A stretch of DNA of 51,098 nucleotides from an uncultured Ruminococcus sp. (lineage in GTDB: Bacteria > Bacillota > Clostridia > Lachnospirales > Lachnospiraceae): contig UQKK01000026.1 of NCBI GenBank assembly GCA_900541505.1, forward strand, positions 1 through 51,098. Reading direction: 5' to 3'. Below the pieces are notes generated by a model. That model saw only the letters and a program-made list of their open reading frames with translations, was not told where the DNA came from and ran no database searches. Every line of letters starts with the position of its first letter. The first letter of the stretch is position 1. The position numbers and the translations under genes are program-made. Below, piece after piece: positions 8,190 through 16,095 of the stretch.

Positions 8190-8607
8190 TATTCCATATG
8201 AAGGCTTATCGTGGCCAATTACTCAACACGCCGGAGTCTTAAAAGCCGAGGTGTTTGATGGTCTGCTGAATGCTTGTCTCCTATGCAAAGGAGAAACTAT
8301 AGATGCGAAGAAAATAAACGGATATCTCGTCAATAACGGAATCCTTACAGCCAATGTTCGAGCAGATAGCAATCAGGTTGATGCCTGGAGAGATTATCAG
8401 CAGATATTGAGCGAATTTGGACTCATATACTCTACGAGAATAACCAAGGTACTAACGCTTACGCCTATAGCGATGGCTTATTTGAACAAAAACCTTTCTT
8501 ATCCAGAATTGATTACCTTACAATTACTAAGGTATCAGTACCCGAACGGGCATAAGTCTCAATTAAGTCCATCCTTAATGCAAAGCTATGGTGAAAACTT
8601 TAATTAA
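8179..8607 (+). pseudogene. 5' fragment of interrupted restriction component (YdiR-like by position)
   Basis: Begins at ATG 8179 behind TTGGAGG, overlapping the methyltransferase by 11 bp. Native sequence runs to about residue 139 (RYQYPNGHKSQLSPSLMQSY). It then hits foreign AT-rich DNA at about 8596 and stops after GENFN. The reading frame continues on the far side of the insertion at 11045 as FTELQAHYNIQIRPAALIW. Joining at the shared TGAA restores one frame of roughly 296 residues, close to the length I recall for YdiR, the third BsuMI gene. N-terminal content: WPITQHAGVLKAEVFDGLL and a winged-helix-like stretch. The split is seen; equivalence to YdiR rests on gene order. Confidence 0.75.
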
Positions 8608-8935
8608 TGATAAAAATGTTATTGGGTTTATTGCTAAAGCTGAAAATAAAATTGTAGGATTTGCTTATGGATATGATATTATTCATCCAAATGGAAAACA
8701 TGCATATTTTATTTATTCTATTGGAATGTTACCAGACTATCAAGATAAAGGTTATGGAACTAAATTATTAGGATTTATTAAAGATTATATTAGTTCTAAT
8801 GGATTCTTTGAAATGTTTGTTCTTACTGATAAAGGAAATCCTAGAGCGTGTCATGTATATGAAAAATTAGGTGGCAAAAATGATTTTGAAGATGAAATTT
8901 GCTATGTATATGATTTTGAAGGTGATGAAAAATGA
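8588..8935 (+). CDS. GNAT acetyltransferase, N-terminally truncated, with borrowed start codon
   Basis: The GNAT core is present: an acceptor strand (ENKIVGFAYGYDI), motif A (GMLPDYQDKGYGTKLL, with the Q/R-x-x-G-x-G/A acetyl-CoA loop as QDKGYG) and motif B (NPRACHVYEKLGG). It resembles AAC(3)-I-like or other drug acetyltransferases. At 115 residues it is about 30-40 short at the N-terminus. Its ATG (8588) belongs to the interrupted host gene, one codon before the junction, and no Shine-Dalgarno element precedes it. Any translation would rely on coupling to the upstream frame. It overlaps the next gene by 4 bp. Probably non-functional or altered. Confidence 0.65.
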   Translation: MVKTLINDKNVIGFIAKAENKIVGFAYGYDIIHPNGKHAYFIYSIGMLPDYQDKGYGTKLLGFIKDYISSNGFFEMFVLTDKGNPRACHVYEKLGGKNDFEDEICYVYDFEGDEK

Positions 8936-11044
8936 TAGATATTAAAAATGAGAATATAAGGGTTAGAACTTTAAATGATAATGATTTTCCATTAATGTTA
9001 AAATGGCTTACCGATGAAAGAGTATTAGAATTTTATGGTGGTAGAGATAAAAAATATACATTAGAAACTTTAAAAGAACATTATACAGAACCTTGGGAAG
9101 ATGAAGTTATAAGAGTAATTATTGAATATAATGGTCAACCTATTGGTTATGGACAAATATATAAAATGTATGATGAACTATATGATGATTATCATTACCC
9201 TAGAAGTAATGATATTGTTTATGGTATGGACCAATTTATTGGTGAAGTTGATTATTGGAGCAAAGGCATAGGAACAAAATATACAAAAATGATTTTTGAA
9301 TTCTTAAAAAAAGAAAGAAATGCAGATGCTGTAATATTGGACCCACACCAAGATAATCCAAGAGCAATTAGAATGTATCAAAAAGCAGGATTTAGAATTA
9401 TTGAAGATTTACCAGAACACGAACTTCACGAAGGTAAAAAAGAAGATTGTTATTTAATGGAATATCGATATGATGATAATGAAACTAATGTTAAAGCAAT
9501 AAAATATATAATTGAACATAGTTTTGATATCAAAATAACCTCTATTAAATTAATTGGTAATGGTAATGACTCGTTTGCTTATGAAGTTAATGATAATATG
9601 ATTTTTAAATTTCCTAGACACGAAAAAGCAAATGAAAATTTATTAAAAGAAATTGAAATACTACAATATTTAGAAAATAAAACAACTTTTAATATACCTA
9701 AAGTTTTATATGTTAATAATGATAATTCGAATTATAAATATTGTATTGCTTGTTTTACAAAAATTAATGGTGTTTCTTTAAGTAAAGAAATATATGAAAG
9801 ATTAACTGATGAAGAAAAAGATAAATTAGCACAAGATTTAGCAAGATTTTTAAAAGAACTACATAGTTCCAATTATAATAAATACCAAGTCGATACAATT
9901 GAGAATTACAAAAAAGATTATGCAAGATTAGTTGAATTAATTTTTGATAAATTAGATGATAATGAAAAAATGGTAATTAATAATATTTATAATAGCATTT
10001 TATCTAATGATGATATGCTAACAATAAATAAATCTCTTGTTCATAACGACTTTAGTTGTGGTAATATTTTATTTGATACTACAACAAATAGAATTTCAGG
10101 TATTATTGATTTTGGGGATTCTTGTGTTTCTGATACTGATAATGATTTTTATTGTTTATTAGAAGATTCAGATGAAGAATTAGGAAGATGTTTTGGTATA
10201 AAAGTTTTAAATTATTATGGTTATGACAACATTGAAAAAATGTTGAGAAAATCAGATTTTCACGAATTTTATTGGATGTTTGAAAAAATAATTTATGGTT
10301 ATGAATATAATTATAATGATTGGATTACTGAAGGATTATCAGAGTTAAAAGAATATTGTGAAATAAGTATTAAAAATAAATAATATAGGTTGTGATAAAA
10401 ATGGAGATTAAAAGCAAGAAATATATTAATGAGGGATTTAATAGTAAAGCATATATAATTAATGATGAGTATATACTTCTAGAAGGTGTAAATAAAAATT
10501 CCTATGATAATTATAAAAAGTATTCCGAAAGTCTTAATAAACTTGTTGATGTTAAATCACTTCAAATTCCTAATATCATTGAATTAATAGCGCCTAATAA
10601 TGAGTTTCCAAATGGAGCTATGGTTTATAAAATGATTAAAGGTCATACATTTACAAAGTCATACATCGATAAAGTTGATAAAGAACAATTAGCAAAAAAA
10701 CTTGCTGATTTTATGAATGAATTATATGAAGTTCCAGTAGTCTTTGATAAAAAAATATATGTTGAACAAGAACTAAATAATGCAAAAATTAATTTAGAGT
10801 TGTTAAGAGAATATTTAGATGATGAAAAATATTCATTATTATTAAATTGGTATAATGAATATATTGAATATTTAAGTGAGTTTGATAATTATCATTTTAT
10901 TCATGGTGATTTATGGTATGAGAATTATATATTAGATGATAATGATGAACTTACTGGAATTATAGATTTCGAAAACGCTAAATATGGAGATCCAGCATCC
11001 GATATATCAGCACTTTGTTATTTAGGTAATGAATTTATTATGAA
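8592..11044 (+). mobile_element. AT-rich aminoglycoside-resistance insertion without transposase
   Basis: Base composition falls sharply (A+T well above 70 percent, codons nearly all ending in A or T) between 8596 and 11044, while both flanks are balanced. TGAA is present at both junctions (8592-8595 and 11041-11044). No transposase, recombinase or terminal inverted repeat is visible. The first gene lacks its 5' end and the last lacks its 3' end, so a fragment of a larger resistance cluster was captured. Either microhomology joining or a 4-bp target duplication could explain the TGAA. Confidence 0.75.
8932..10383 (+). CDS. Bifunctional aminoglycoside AAC(6')-APH(2'') resistance enzyme, 483 aa
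   Basis: Residues 1 to about 185 are a GNAT domain that closely follows AAC(6')-Ie as I recall it (LMLKWLTDERVLEFYGGRDK, EDLPEHELHEGKKEDCYLME). Residues about 195-483 are an APH(2'') kinase. The nucleotide loop begins IGNGNDSFAYEV, the invariant Lys is in FKFPRH, the catalytic loop is LVHNDFSCGNILFD (about 370-383) and the metal site is IIDFGD (about 392-397). The kinase half follows APH(2'')-IVa (GNGNDSFAYEVND; FEKIIYGYEYNYNDW) rather than the APH(2'')-Ia half of the classic AacA-AphD. Length matches the 479-residue classic enzyme. It should modify 6'-amino and 2''-hydroxyl positions of gentamicin-type drugs. Intact. Confidence 0.88.
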   Translation: MIDIKNENIRVRTLNDNDFPLMLKWLTDERVLEFYGGRDKKYTLETLKEHYTEPWEDEVIRVIIEYNGQPIGYGQIYKMYDELYDDYHYPRSNDIVYGMDQFIGEVDYWSKGIGTKYTKMIFEFLKKERNADAVILDPHQDNPRAIRMYQKAGFRIIEDLPEHELHEGKKEDCYLMEYRYDDNETNVKAIKYIIEHSFDIKITSIKLIGNGNDSFAYEVNDNMIFKFPRHEKANENLLKEIEILQYLENKTTFNIPKVLYVNNDNSNYKYCIACFTKINGVSLSKEIYERLTDEEKDKLAQDLARFLKELHSSNYNKYQVDTIENYKKDYARLVELIFDKLDDNEKMVINNIYNSILSNDDMLTINKSLVHNDFSCGNILFDTTTNRISGIIDFGDSCVSDTDNDFYCLLEDSDEELGRCFGIKVLNYYGYDNIEKMLRKSDFHEFYWMFEKIIYGYEYNYNDWITEGLSELKEYCEISIKNK

Positions 11045-11084
11045 TCTTTTACGGAACTGCAGGCGCATTACAATATCCAAATAA
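10401..11084 (+). CDS. APH-family phosphotransferase, C-terminally truncated chimera
   Basis: Start taken at ATG 10401 (MEIKSKKYINEGFNSKAYII); GTG 10392 is in frame but poorly placed to the ribosome site. Kinase features include a Gly-rich loop (INEGFNSKAYI), the catalytic loop FIHGDLWYENYILD (about 166-179) and metal site GIIDFENAKYGDPASDIS. Native sequence ends at the junction near 11044, and the last about 13 residues (LLRNCRRITISK) are the host gene read in the wrong frame. The C-terminal helical lobe normally about 50-70 residues long is missing. Active-site residues are present but folding is doubtful. The AT-rich codon use matches its two neighbours. Confidence 0.7.
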   Translation: MEIKSKKYINEGFNSKAYIINDEYILLEGVNKNSYDNYKKYSESLNKLVDVKSLQIPNIIELIAPNNEFPNGAMVYKMIKGHTFTKSYIDKVDKEQLAKKLADFMNELYEVPVVFDKKIYVEQELNNAKINLELLREYLDDEKYSLLLNWYNEYIEYLSEFDNYHFIHGDLWYENYILDDNDELTGIIDFENAKYGDPASDISALCYLGNEFIMNLLRNCRRITISK

Positions 11085-11521
11085 GACCAGCGGCATTAAT
11101 ATGGAAGATTTTATATAAGTTGTGGGAAAGCGGTGAACAGCCCATATTATCATTGGACGAAATGCAGGCATATGCAGTACGATGTACGACTATGCTGGAT
11201 TATTCACTTTGTACTGAGAGCATCATAGCATCACGGCATGGCGGTCAACAACTTCAGCCACTAACGAGAGCAAGAAGAAATATGTCGGATTGGATGAAAC
11301 TTCTTTCACAGACGCTACTTTTTAATGTCAGCTCGGATGGAAATAATATCGCCCTATCCGCATATTCGATAAAAGAACGAAAATCAGTAGATTGTGTGTG
11401 TAAGCGGCTTTCGGACTCGTCCTCTTTTTGGATATATAAGGAAGAAAATTTCAAACAGGATTGGTTCGATTATTACGGCGATTATGATAATAGCATTGAA
11501 TATATCCTTAAGGCGGACTAA
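11045..11521 (+). pseudogene. 3' fragment of interrupted restriction component (YdiR-like by position)
   Basis: The frame is open from the junction and reads FTELQAHYNIQIRPAALIW then KILYKLWESGEQPILSLDEM, ending with DYDNSIEYILKAD. Balanced base composition resumes exactly at 11045. A TTG at 11120 could start a short product, but there is no good ribosome site, so this is the second half of the gene begun at 8179. The C-terminal half contains ARRNMSDWMKLLSQTLLFNV and ALSAYSIKERKSVDCVCKRL, a strand-rich region that could be part of a nuclease or specificity fold. The stop lies 17 bp before the McrB-like start. Confidence 0.7.
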
Positions 11522-11538
11522 AAGAGGAGGACTAAGTC

Positions 11539-13788
11539 ATGCAAGACGAAGCTATGATATATGAACGAGCAGGAAATTTGGTTATGGAGTATCCCAAGAC
11601 TCACACCGTTAGGTTTGATACTCCTGTAGACGAAATAACAAGTCTGCTTAATGATTTCAAAGAAAAATTCGGCCCTGACGTTTTGAAAAAATTAAGTGAC
11701 GATGAATTGCTAAGCTACCTCTTCCTAACGGCAGATGGAACTAATGATAGTCTTTGCTACCATTTGGAGTTTAATCAGAAGTTGAAGCGCACTTTTGGAA
11801 GTATTTCAGGCGGCTCATCATTCAAGTTCGGTCTTTTTCAACGTCAGGAAGATGGGTCATGGACTACTGGCGCTCCAAAGACACCTCAAGTTCTTTCAGA
11901 GTCAGATGCGTTGCAATTTGGTAAAACAATCCGCGACAACCTTGTGAGTGCTTGTGAGATGATTCAATCCAGAACACTCGACTCTGTCGAAGCTTATGAG
12001 AAATTGGATGATGATTTGAACGCATTAATGGGTAAATTTGCCACCTACGCATGGGTGCAGAAATATTTGCACATGATTTTTCCCGACCAGTTTATCGGTT
12101 GGTATGTAACTGATTGGCTTAAGCATATTTTGTTCGGATTTGGAATAAAACCAAGTGAAAAATACTATGGTATGAACGGGCAGCTTGCACTTATTAAAAA
12201 GAGAACAAACTATATGTCTCCTAACTTTCAAGATGTCTGTTATGCAATGTTTGGAGAAATCCGCCATTTCTTCAGGCTTGGTTCTTCTGATGAGTCTGAA
12301 CACTATGCTGAGAAATGGATGAGTAAGGGAATTATAGCCATCGGATGGAAAGAGACAGGCAACCTGCTCAACTACATCAAAAATGGCTCTCTTGACAGAG
12401 ACAAGGTGACAGAAGCTCTGTTAGAGCATTACTATCAGAACGATAGAAAAACAGCCTCAAGAAAAGCTGGAGAAATAAAAGCTTTCTATGAAACATCATC
12501 GACTTCTGTTATTACTGTGATGGATGGTTCACAATTAATAGCTTTTGTAGATTCGCTCTCCCCATATTTTTATGAAGAGAATGAAGATATGGCACATCAA
12601 AAATCTGGTGTGTGGCATTCTTCGTTTGACGAATCCGATAGACTTCCGGAAGACGAGGGATACTTAACTACATGTTATGAGATAAAAAAACCTGAAAATC
12701 TTCTATTCTTGTATAAAAAGTATTATTGGTCGCGAGGAACGGAGAAGTCTCCAATTTTGGTTGATGATTATATCCCGATTAAGTTCAATACGGGATACCT
12801 ATCCTCTTTTGAACGGAACCGCATCCTCTTCGGTGCTCCTGGTACTGGTAAAAGTTTCACTCTGAACTACGAAAAGGAGCAGCTACTTGCAGATGGCGGC
12901 GAATGCGAGCGTGTAACTTTCCACCCGGATTACTCCTACGCCAATTTTGTCGGTACATATAAGCCGGTACCTTGCAAAGACAGCGAGGGCAAAGATGCCA
13001 TTACTTATTCCTATGTACCGGGGCCATTCATGCGCATTTATGTAAAAGCCCTCCAGAACAGTAGGACTGATGCTCCTAAGCCGTTCCTGCTTGTAATTGA
13101 GGAGATTAACCGTGCCAATGTTGCTGCTGTGTTCGGTGATGTATTTCAGTTGCTTGACCGTGGTGGTGATGAGGTCAGTGAATATCCAATCCAGGCATCT
13201 GAGGACATCAAAAAGTATCTGGCGGGAGAACTCGGTGGCAATCCCAACGATTATTCCGAAATCCGTATCCCTGACAATATGTTCATCTGGGCTACCATGA
13301 ACAGTGCTGACCAGGGTGTATTTCCGATGGATACTGCTTTCAAGCGCAGATGGGATTTTACCTACTTGGGTATTGATGATAGTGAAGCCGGAATCGTTGG
13401 AAAAAAGGTCATTCTCGGTCAGGGTGATTATCGCCGCATTGTGGAATGGAATGCGCTCCGCAAAGCTATCAATAACGAACTACTTACCTACAAAGTGAAC
13501 GAGGATAAGTTGCTGGGCCCATATTTCATTTCCAAAAAGAATCTGCCGGAAGGTGAAATAATCGATCCCACTGTTTTCACTCGTGTCTTTAAGAACAAAG
13601 TCATTATGTACCTGTTTGATGATGCCGCAAAACAGAAGCGTATTACGCTGTTTGGTGGCTGCGACGAAAAGGCAAAGACTCAGTATTCCAAGATTTGCAG
13701 AGAATTTGACATCAAGGGTGTATATATTTTCTGCGAGGGAATCAGTAGCCAGTTTATTGATAGTGTCCCAGAGGATGATGGAGAATGA
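11539..13788 (+). CDS. McrB-like AAA+ GTPase restriction subunit, 749 aa
   Basis: The C-terminal half is an McrB-type AAA+ motor. Walker A is GAPGTGKS (about 433-440), Walker B is LLVIEEINRAN (about 517-527), and the McrB signature MNSADQ is at about 586-591 followed by FKRRWDF. The N-terminal about 400 residues are a long target-reading part. Within it, about 250-360 (EKWMSKGIIAIGWKETGNLL ... GEIKAFYETSS ... LIAFVDSLSPYFYEE) resembles an EVE/PUA-like modified-base reader. AGGAGG precedes ATG 11539. It overlaps the McrC-like gene by 4 bp (ATGA). Expected role: GTP-driven DNA translocation for the McrC nuclease. Intact, but the preceding component is broken. Confidence 0.88.
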   Translation: MQDEAMIYERAGNLVMEYPKTHTVRFDTPVDEITSLLNDFKEKFGPDVLKKLSDDELLSYLFLTADGTNDSLCYHLEFNQKLKRTFGSISGGSSFKFGLFQRQEDGSWTTGAPKTPQVLSESDALQFGKTIRDNLVSACEMIQSRTLDSVEAYEKLDDDLNALMGKFATYAWVQKYLHMIFPDQFIGWYVTDWLKHILFGFGIKPSEKYYGMNGQLALIKKRTNYMSPNFQDVCYAMFGEIRHFFRLGSSDESEHYAEKWMSKGIIAIGWKETGNLLNYIKNGSLDRDKVTEALLEHYYQNDRKTASRKAGEIKAFYETSSTSVITVMDGSQLIAFVDSLSPYFYEENEDMAHQKSGVWHSSFDESDRLPEDEGYLTTCYEIKKPENLLFLYKKYYWSRGTEKSPILVDDYIPIKFNTGYLSSFERNRILFGAPGTGKSFTLNYEKEQLLADGGECERVTFHPDYSYANFVGTYKPVPCKDSEGKDAITYSYVPGPFMRIYVKALQNSRTDAPKPFLLVIEEINRANVAAVFGDVFQLLDRGGDEVSEYPIQASEDIKKYLAGELGGNPNDYSEIRIPDNMFIWATMNSADQGVFPMDTAFKRRWDFTYLGIDDSEAGIVGKKVILGQGDYRRIVEWNALRKAINNELLTYKVNEDKLLGPYFISKKNLPEGEIIDPTVFTRVFKNKVIMYLFDDAAKQKRITLFGGCDEKAKTQYSKICREFDIKGVYIFCEGISSQFIDSVPEDDGE

Positions 13789-15260
13789 TTTCAGTATTTT
13801 TACGAGAACAAAAACGCTATACCCAGGAAGACCTGGTTAAAGAGTTCCATTGCTCTGAGGAAAAGACTGTTCACATTCTGAAACGTCTGAAAGAATATGG
13901 CGTGTTGAAGGCAGTAAAAGCAAACGACATCCAAAAGGATCTTACCGATCTGGTAGATGAGGACATCGAAATCGCCGATGTTGAGGTCGGCGAAAATGAG
14001 TATCTTTATGTGTTCACCTTTGTGGGCGTTATTACCATTGAGGGTCGTGTGCTAAAATGCTATCCAAAATATCTGCTCGATACCACGGCTCCCAAAACAG
14101 AACTGAAACAGGTGTTGAAGGTTCTGGAAAAGTACAATTCCAAGGAACAAATTATTCGTATGTACAACGATACGAGTGACAGCAGCGCATTCAATATGCT
14201 GGCTGTTATGCTGTTCCTCCTCCAGGATTATTTCGAGTACGGTGCCTACACCAACACGCAGGACATCATCGAATCCAACGGAGCCGGTGACATTCTTTGG
14301 GATAAGACCATCAACGAAACTTTCACCCTCTTAAGCAACAACCGGCCGTACTACCCGGAATTGTTGACCATGAAGCGTGTGAATGACGATTTCGATTTCT
14401 TCAAGCGCCTACATGAGTCTATCCTCACCCGTTGCACGGAGGAATTGAGAGATGCCGACCTGTTAGATCTGTTTGACATCATGGGTGTAGATATTTCCGA
14501 TGAGCAGATCGAGGACTTTGGAGACAAAGAGTATGTTCTGGTGCGTATCATTAAGGAACTCAATGTCCAGTTTAATACTCGCAAACAGCTTCTGCTGAAA
14601 ACGCTGTATGCCTACATTGCCAACAGCAGTGCCCTGGATGATCTGGACTGCTTCAGCATGTTCGGAACGAACAGTTTTAATATGGTGTGGGAAAAAGTAT
14701 GTGCAGAGGTGTTGGACAATCAGTTACAGAAGCCGATCGGTGGATTGCGACTACCTGTACCATTGGCTGAGCAATATCACGATATGAGGTATAAGAAACT
14801 CATCGATTTGATTGATAAACCGCAGTGGTCTGGAACTGCACCGAACGGGGAACCGTTTGTTAAGCAGGCCGAGGACACGCTCATCCCAGACCTCATTTCA
14901 ATCGTTAATGTCGATGGGCACTGTCAGTTTATCATTTTTGATGCAAAATACTACAATATTCAACTGGAACATAATAAAAAGCTGCGCGGTCAGCCTGGTA
15001 TTGAGTCCATCACCAAGCAGTATCTGTACCAGTTGGTCTATCAGCCTTTTGTGGATGTTCACCAGATAGGTACGGTAAAAAACTGTTTCCTTATGCCGAC
15101 AGAAATGTCGGAAATTATCGAAAAGGGCTCTGTCTCCCTTGCCATGATGAAAAGGCTGGGATTGGAGGACATACAAGTGCGTCTTTTGCCGGCGAAAACA
15201 GTGTTTACACACTACCTCAAAAACACTAAGTTGGACATACAAGACTTGAATCTTCGATGA
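13785..15260 (+). CDS. McrC-like / LlaJI-type restriction nuclease subunit, 491 aa
   Basis: The N-terminal part starts with a winged-helix-like segment (ISVFLREQKRYTQEDLVKEF), unusual for classical McrC, and continues with a beta-rich region (EYLYVFTFVGVITIEGRVLK CYPKYLL). The C-terminal PD-(D/E)XK nuclease site is visible as DLISIVNVDGHCQFIIFDAK, with Asp at about 369 and DAK at about 386-388, followed by YLYQLVYQPF. McrC-like subunits need the McrB-like partner encoded just upstream. Start ATG 13785 overlaps the stop of mcrB-like. Compared with short McrC proteins (about 350 residues), this one is long, closer to the LlaJI-type nuclease family. Confidence 0.82.
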   Translation: MISVFLREQKRYTQEDLVKEFHCSEEKTVHILKRLKEYGVLKAVKANDIQKDLTDLVDEDIEIADVEVGENEYLYVFTFVGVITIEGRVLKCYPKYLLDTTAPKTELKQVLKVLEKYNSKEQIIRMYNDTSDSSAFNMLAVMLFLLQDYFEYGAYTNTQDIIESNGAGDILWDKTINETFTLLSNNRPYYPELLTMKRVNDDFDFFKRLHESILTRCTEELRDADLLDLFDIMGVDISDEQIEDFGDKEYVLVRIIKELNVQFNTRKQLLLKTLYAYIANSSALDDLDCFSMFGTNSFNMVWEKVCAEVLDNQLQKPIGGLRLPVPLAEQYHDMRYKKLIDLIDKPQWSGTAPNGEPFVKQAEDTLIPDLISIVNVDGHCQFIIFDAKYYNIQLEHNKKLRGQPGIESITKQYLYQLVYQPFVDVHQIGTVKNCFLMPTEMSEIIEKGSVSLAMMKRLGLEDIQVRLLPAKTVFTHYLKNTKLDIQDLNLR

Positions 15261-15370
15261 CGAGGAAATACTATCGGCAAAACATAAAAACTGTTTTTCG
15301 AATGACATCCGCTATATGACGGCTGTCATGGACTACCAGAAACGGTTCGAAGGAAGGATGGCGGTGTCTC

Positions 15371-15871
15371 ATGGCCAAATTGAAATTCCTGTATTTTATG
15401 GATTACGAAGATGGGGAAATTGCCAGGGTAGAAACCAGTGATGATGGGGGCCTGGAGATACCATTCAACATCTTTATTGACAATGCGGATGAATACACGG
15501 ATGCGAAAGAAGGCTCGTGTGCCATCGATATTTGTGGTGTGGGGAGCGATATACGGATTTTTAATTCCGAGGAAGACTACTGCAAAGACGAGAAAAATAA
15601 AATGGCATCCATCTCTATGATTCCAATGGGGACATTCCCAGCGAATAACGATTGGGAGCATTTTGAGCAGAGTCCACATATCCTGTTTTCTGGCAGAGTT
15701 CTTGATGTGGAGTGGAATCCATCAGCCAAATCAGATGAGCCGAACTGTGATATTGTGGTAGAGACGCTTGGCTTTACATTTAATCTATATCTCCGATATG
15801 ATGGAACAGTTAATGTGGGAAACATCGTACACGGTATCGCATGGATGTTCGGCAACATGGTTATGGACTGA
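15371..15871 (+). CDS. Unrecognised 166-aa protein at end of restriction operon
   Basis: Acidic, soluble and strand-rich (KLKFLYFMDYEDGEIARVET; LFSGRVLDVEWNPS; VVETLGFTFNLYLRYDGTVN), with no signal peptide or membrane segment. The FSGRVLDVEW and ETLGFTFNLYL stretches could form an OB-like barrel. It lies 110 bp after the McrC-like gene on the same strand and ends 219 bp before the terminator that closes the island. The ribosome site (AAGGATGGCGG) is weak. No family recognised; an accessory or immunity-type role in the island is only a guess from position. Confidence 0.6.
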   Translation: MAKLKFLYFMDYEDGEIARVETSDDGGLEIPFNIFIDNADEYTDAKEGSCAIDICGVGSDIRIFNSEEDYCKDEKNKMASISMIPMGTFPANNDWEHFEQSPHILFSGRVLDVEWNPSAKSDEPNCDIVVETLGFTFNLYLRYDGTVNVGNIVHGIAWMFGNMVMD

Positions 15872-16054
15872 AACAAATCTGAGGAACAGTTGTAACTAAG
15901 GAATGTACGGTCTCTTATGTGGAATGACAGATGGGCTGTTGCGGAAACCTTTTAATTTTTCCACACCTTTTAATTATTCCAAAATCACTACACCGCAAGG
16001 CTGTCACTCCGCCACATTACCGAGCGGCAGCAGGACAAATGAACACATAAAACA

Positions 16055-16095
16055 AGGGCTTCCAAAGTCAGAGCATGACCTCGGAAGCCCTTATT
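16055..16095. terminator. Bidirectional terminator at right edge of the defence island
   Basis: AGGGCTTCC at 16055-16063 pairs with GGAAGCCCT at 16083-16091, and an inner GTCA/TGAC pair stabilises the loop. A TTATTT tract follows on the plus strand, and A-rich sequence before it supplies a weak T-tract for the minus-strand gene ending at 16091. It separates the island from chromosomal genes. The 15872-16054 stretch before it holds no gene. Confidence 0.7.

Noticed and set aside
8592..11044. Interpretation as a complete transposon
   Set aside because: No transposase, no terminal inverted repeats, and both outer genes are truncated; 4 bp of identity alone cannot tell target duplication from microhomology.
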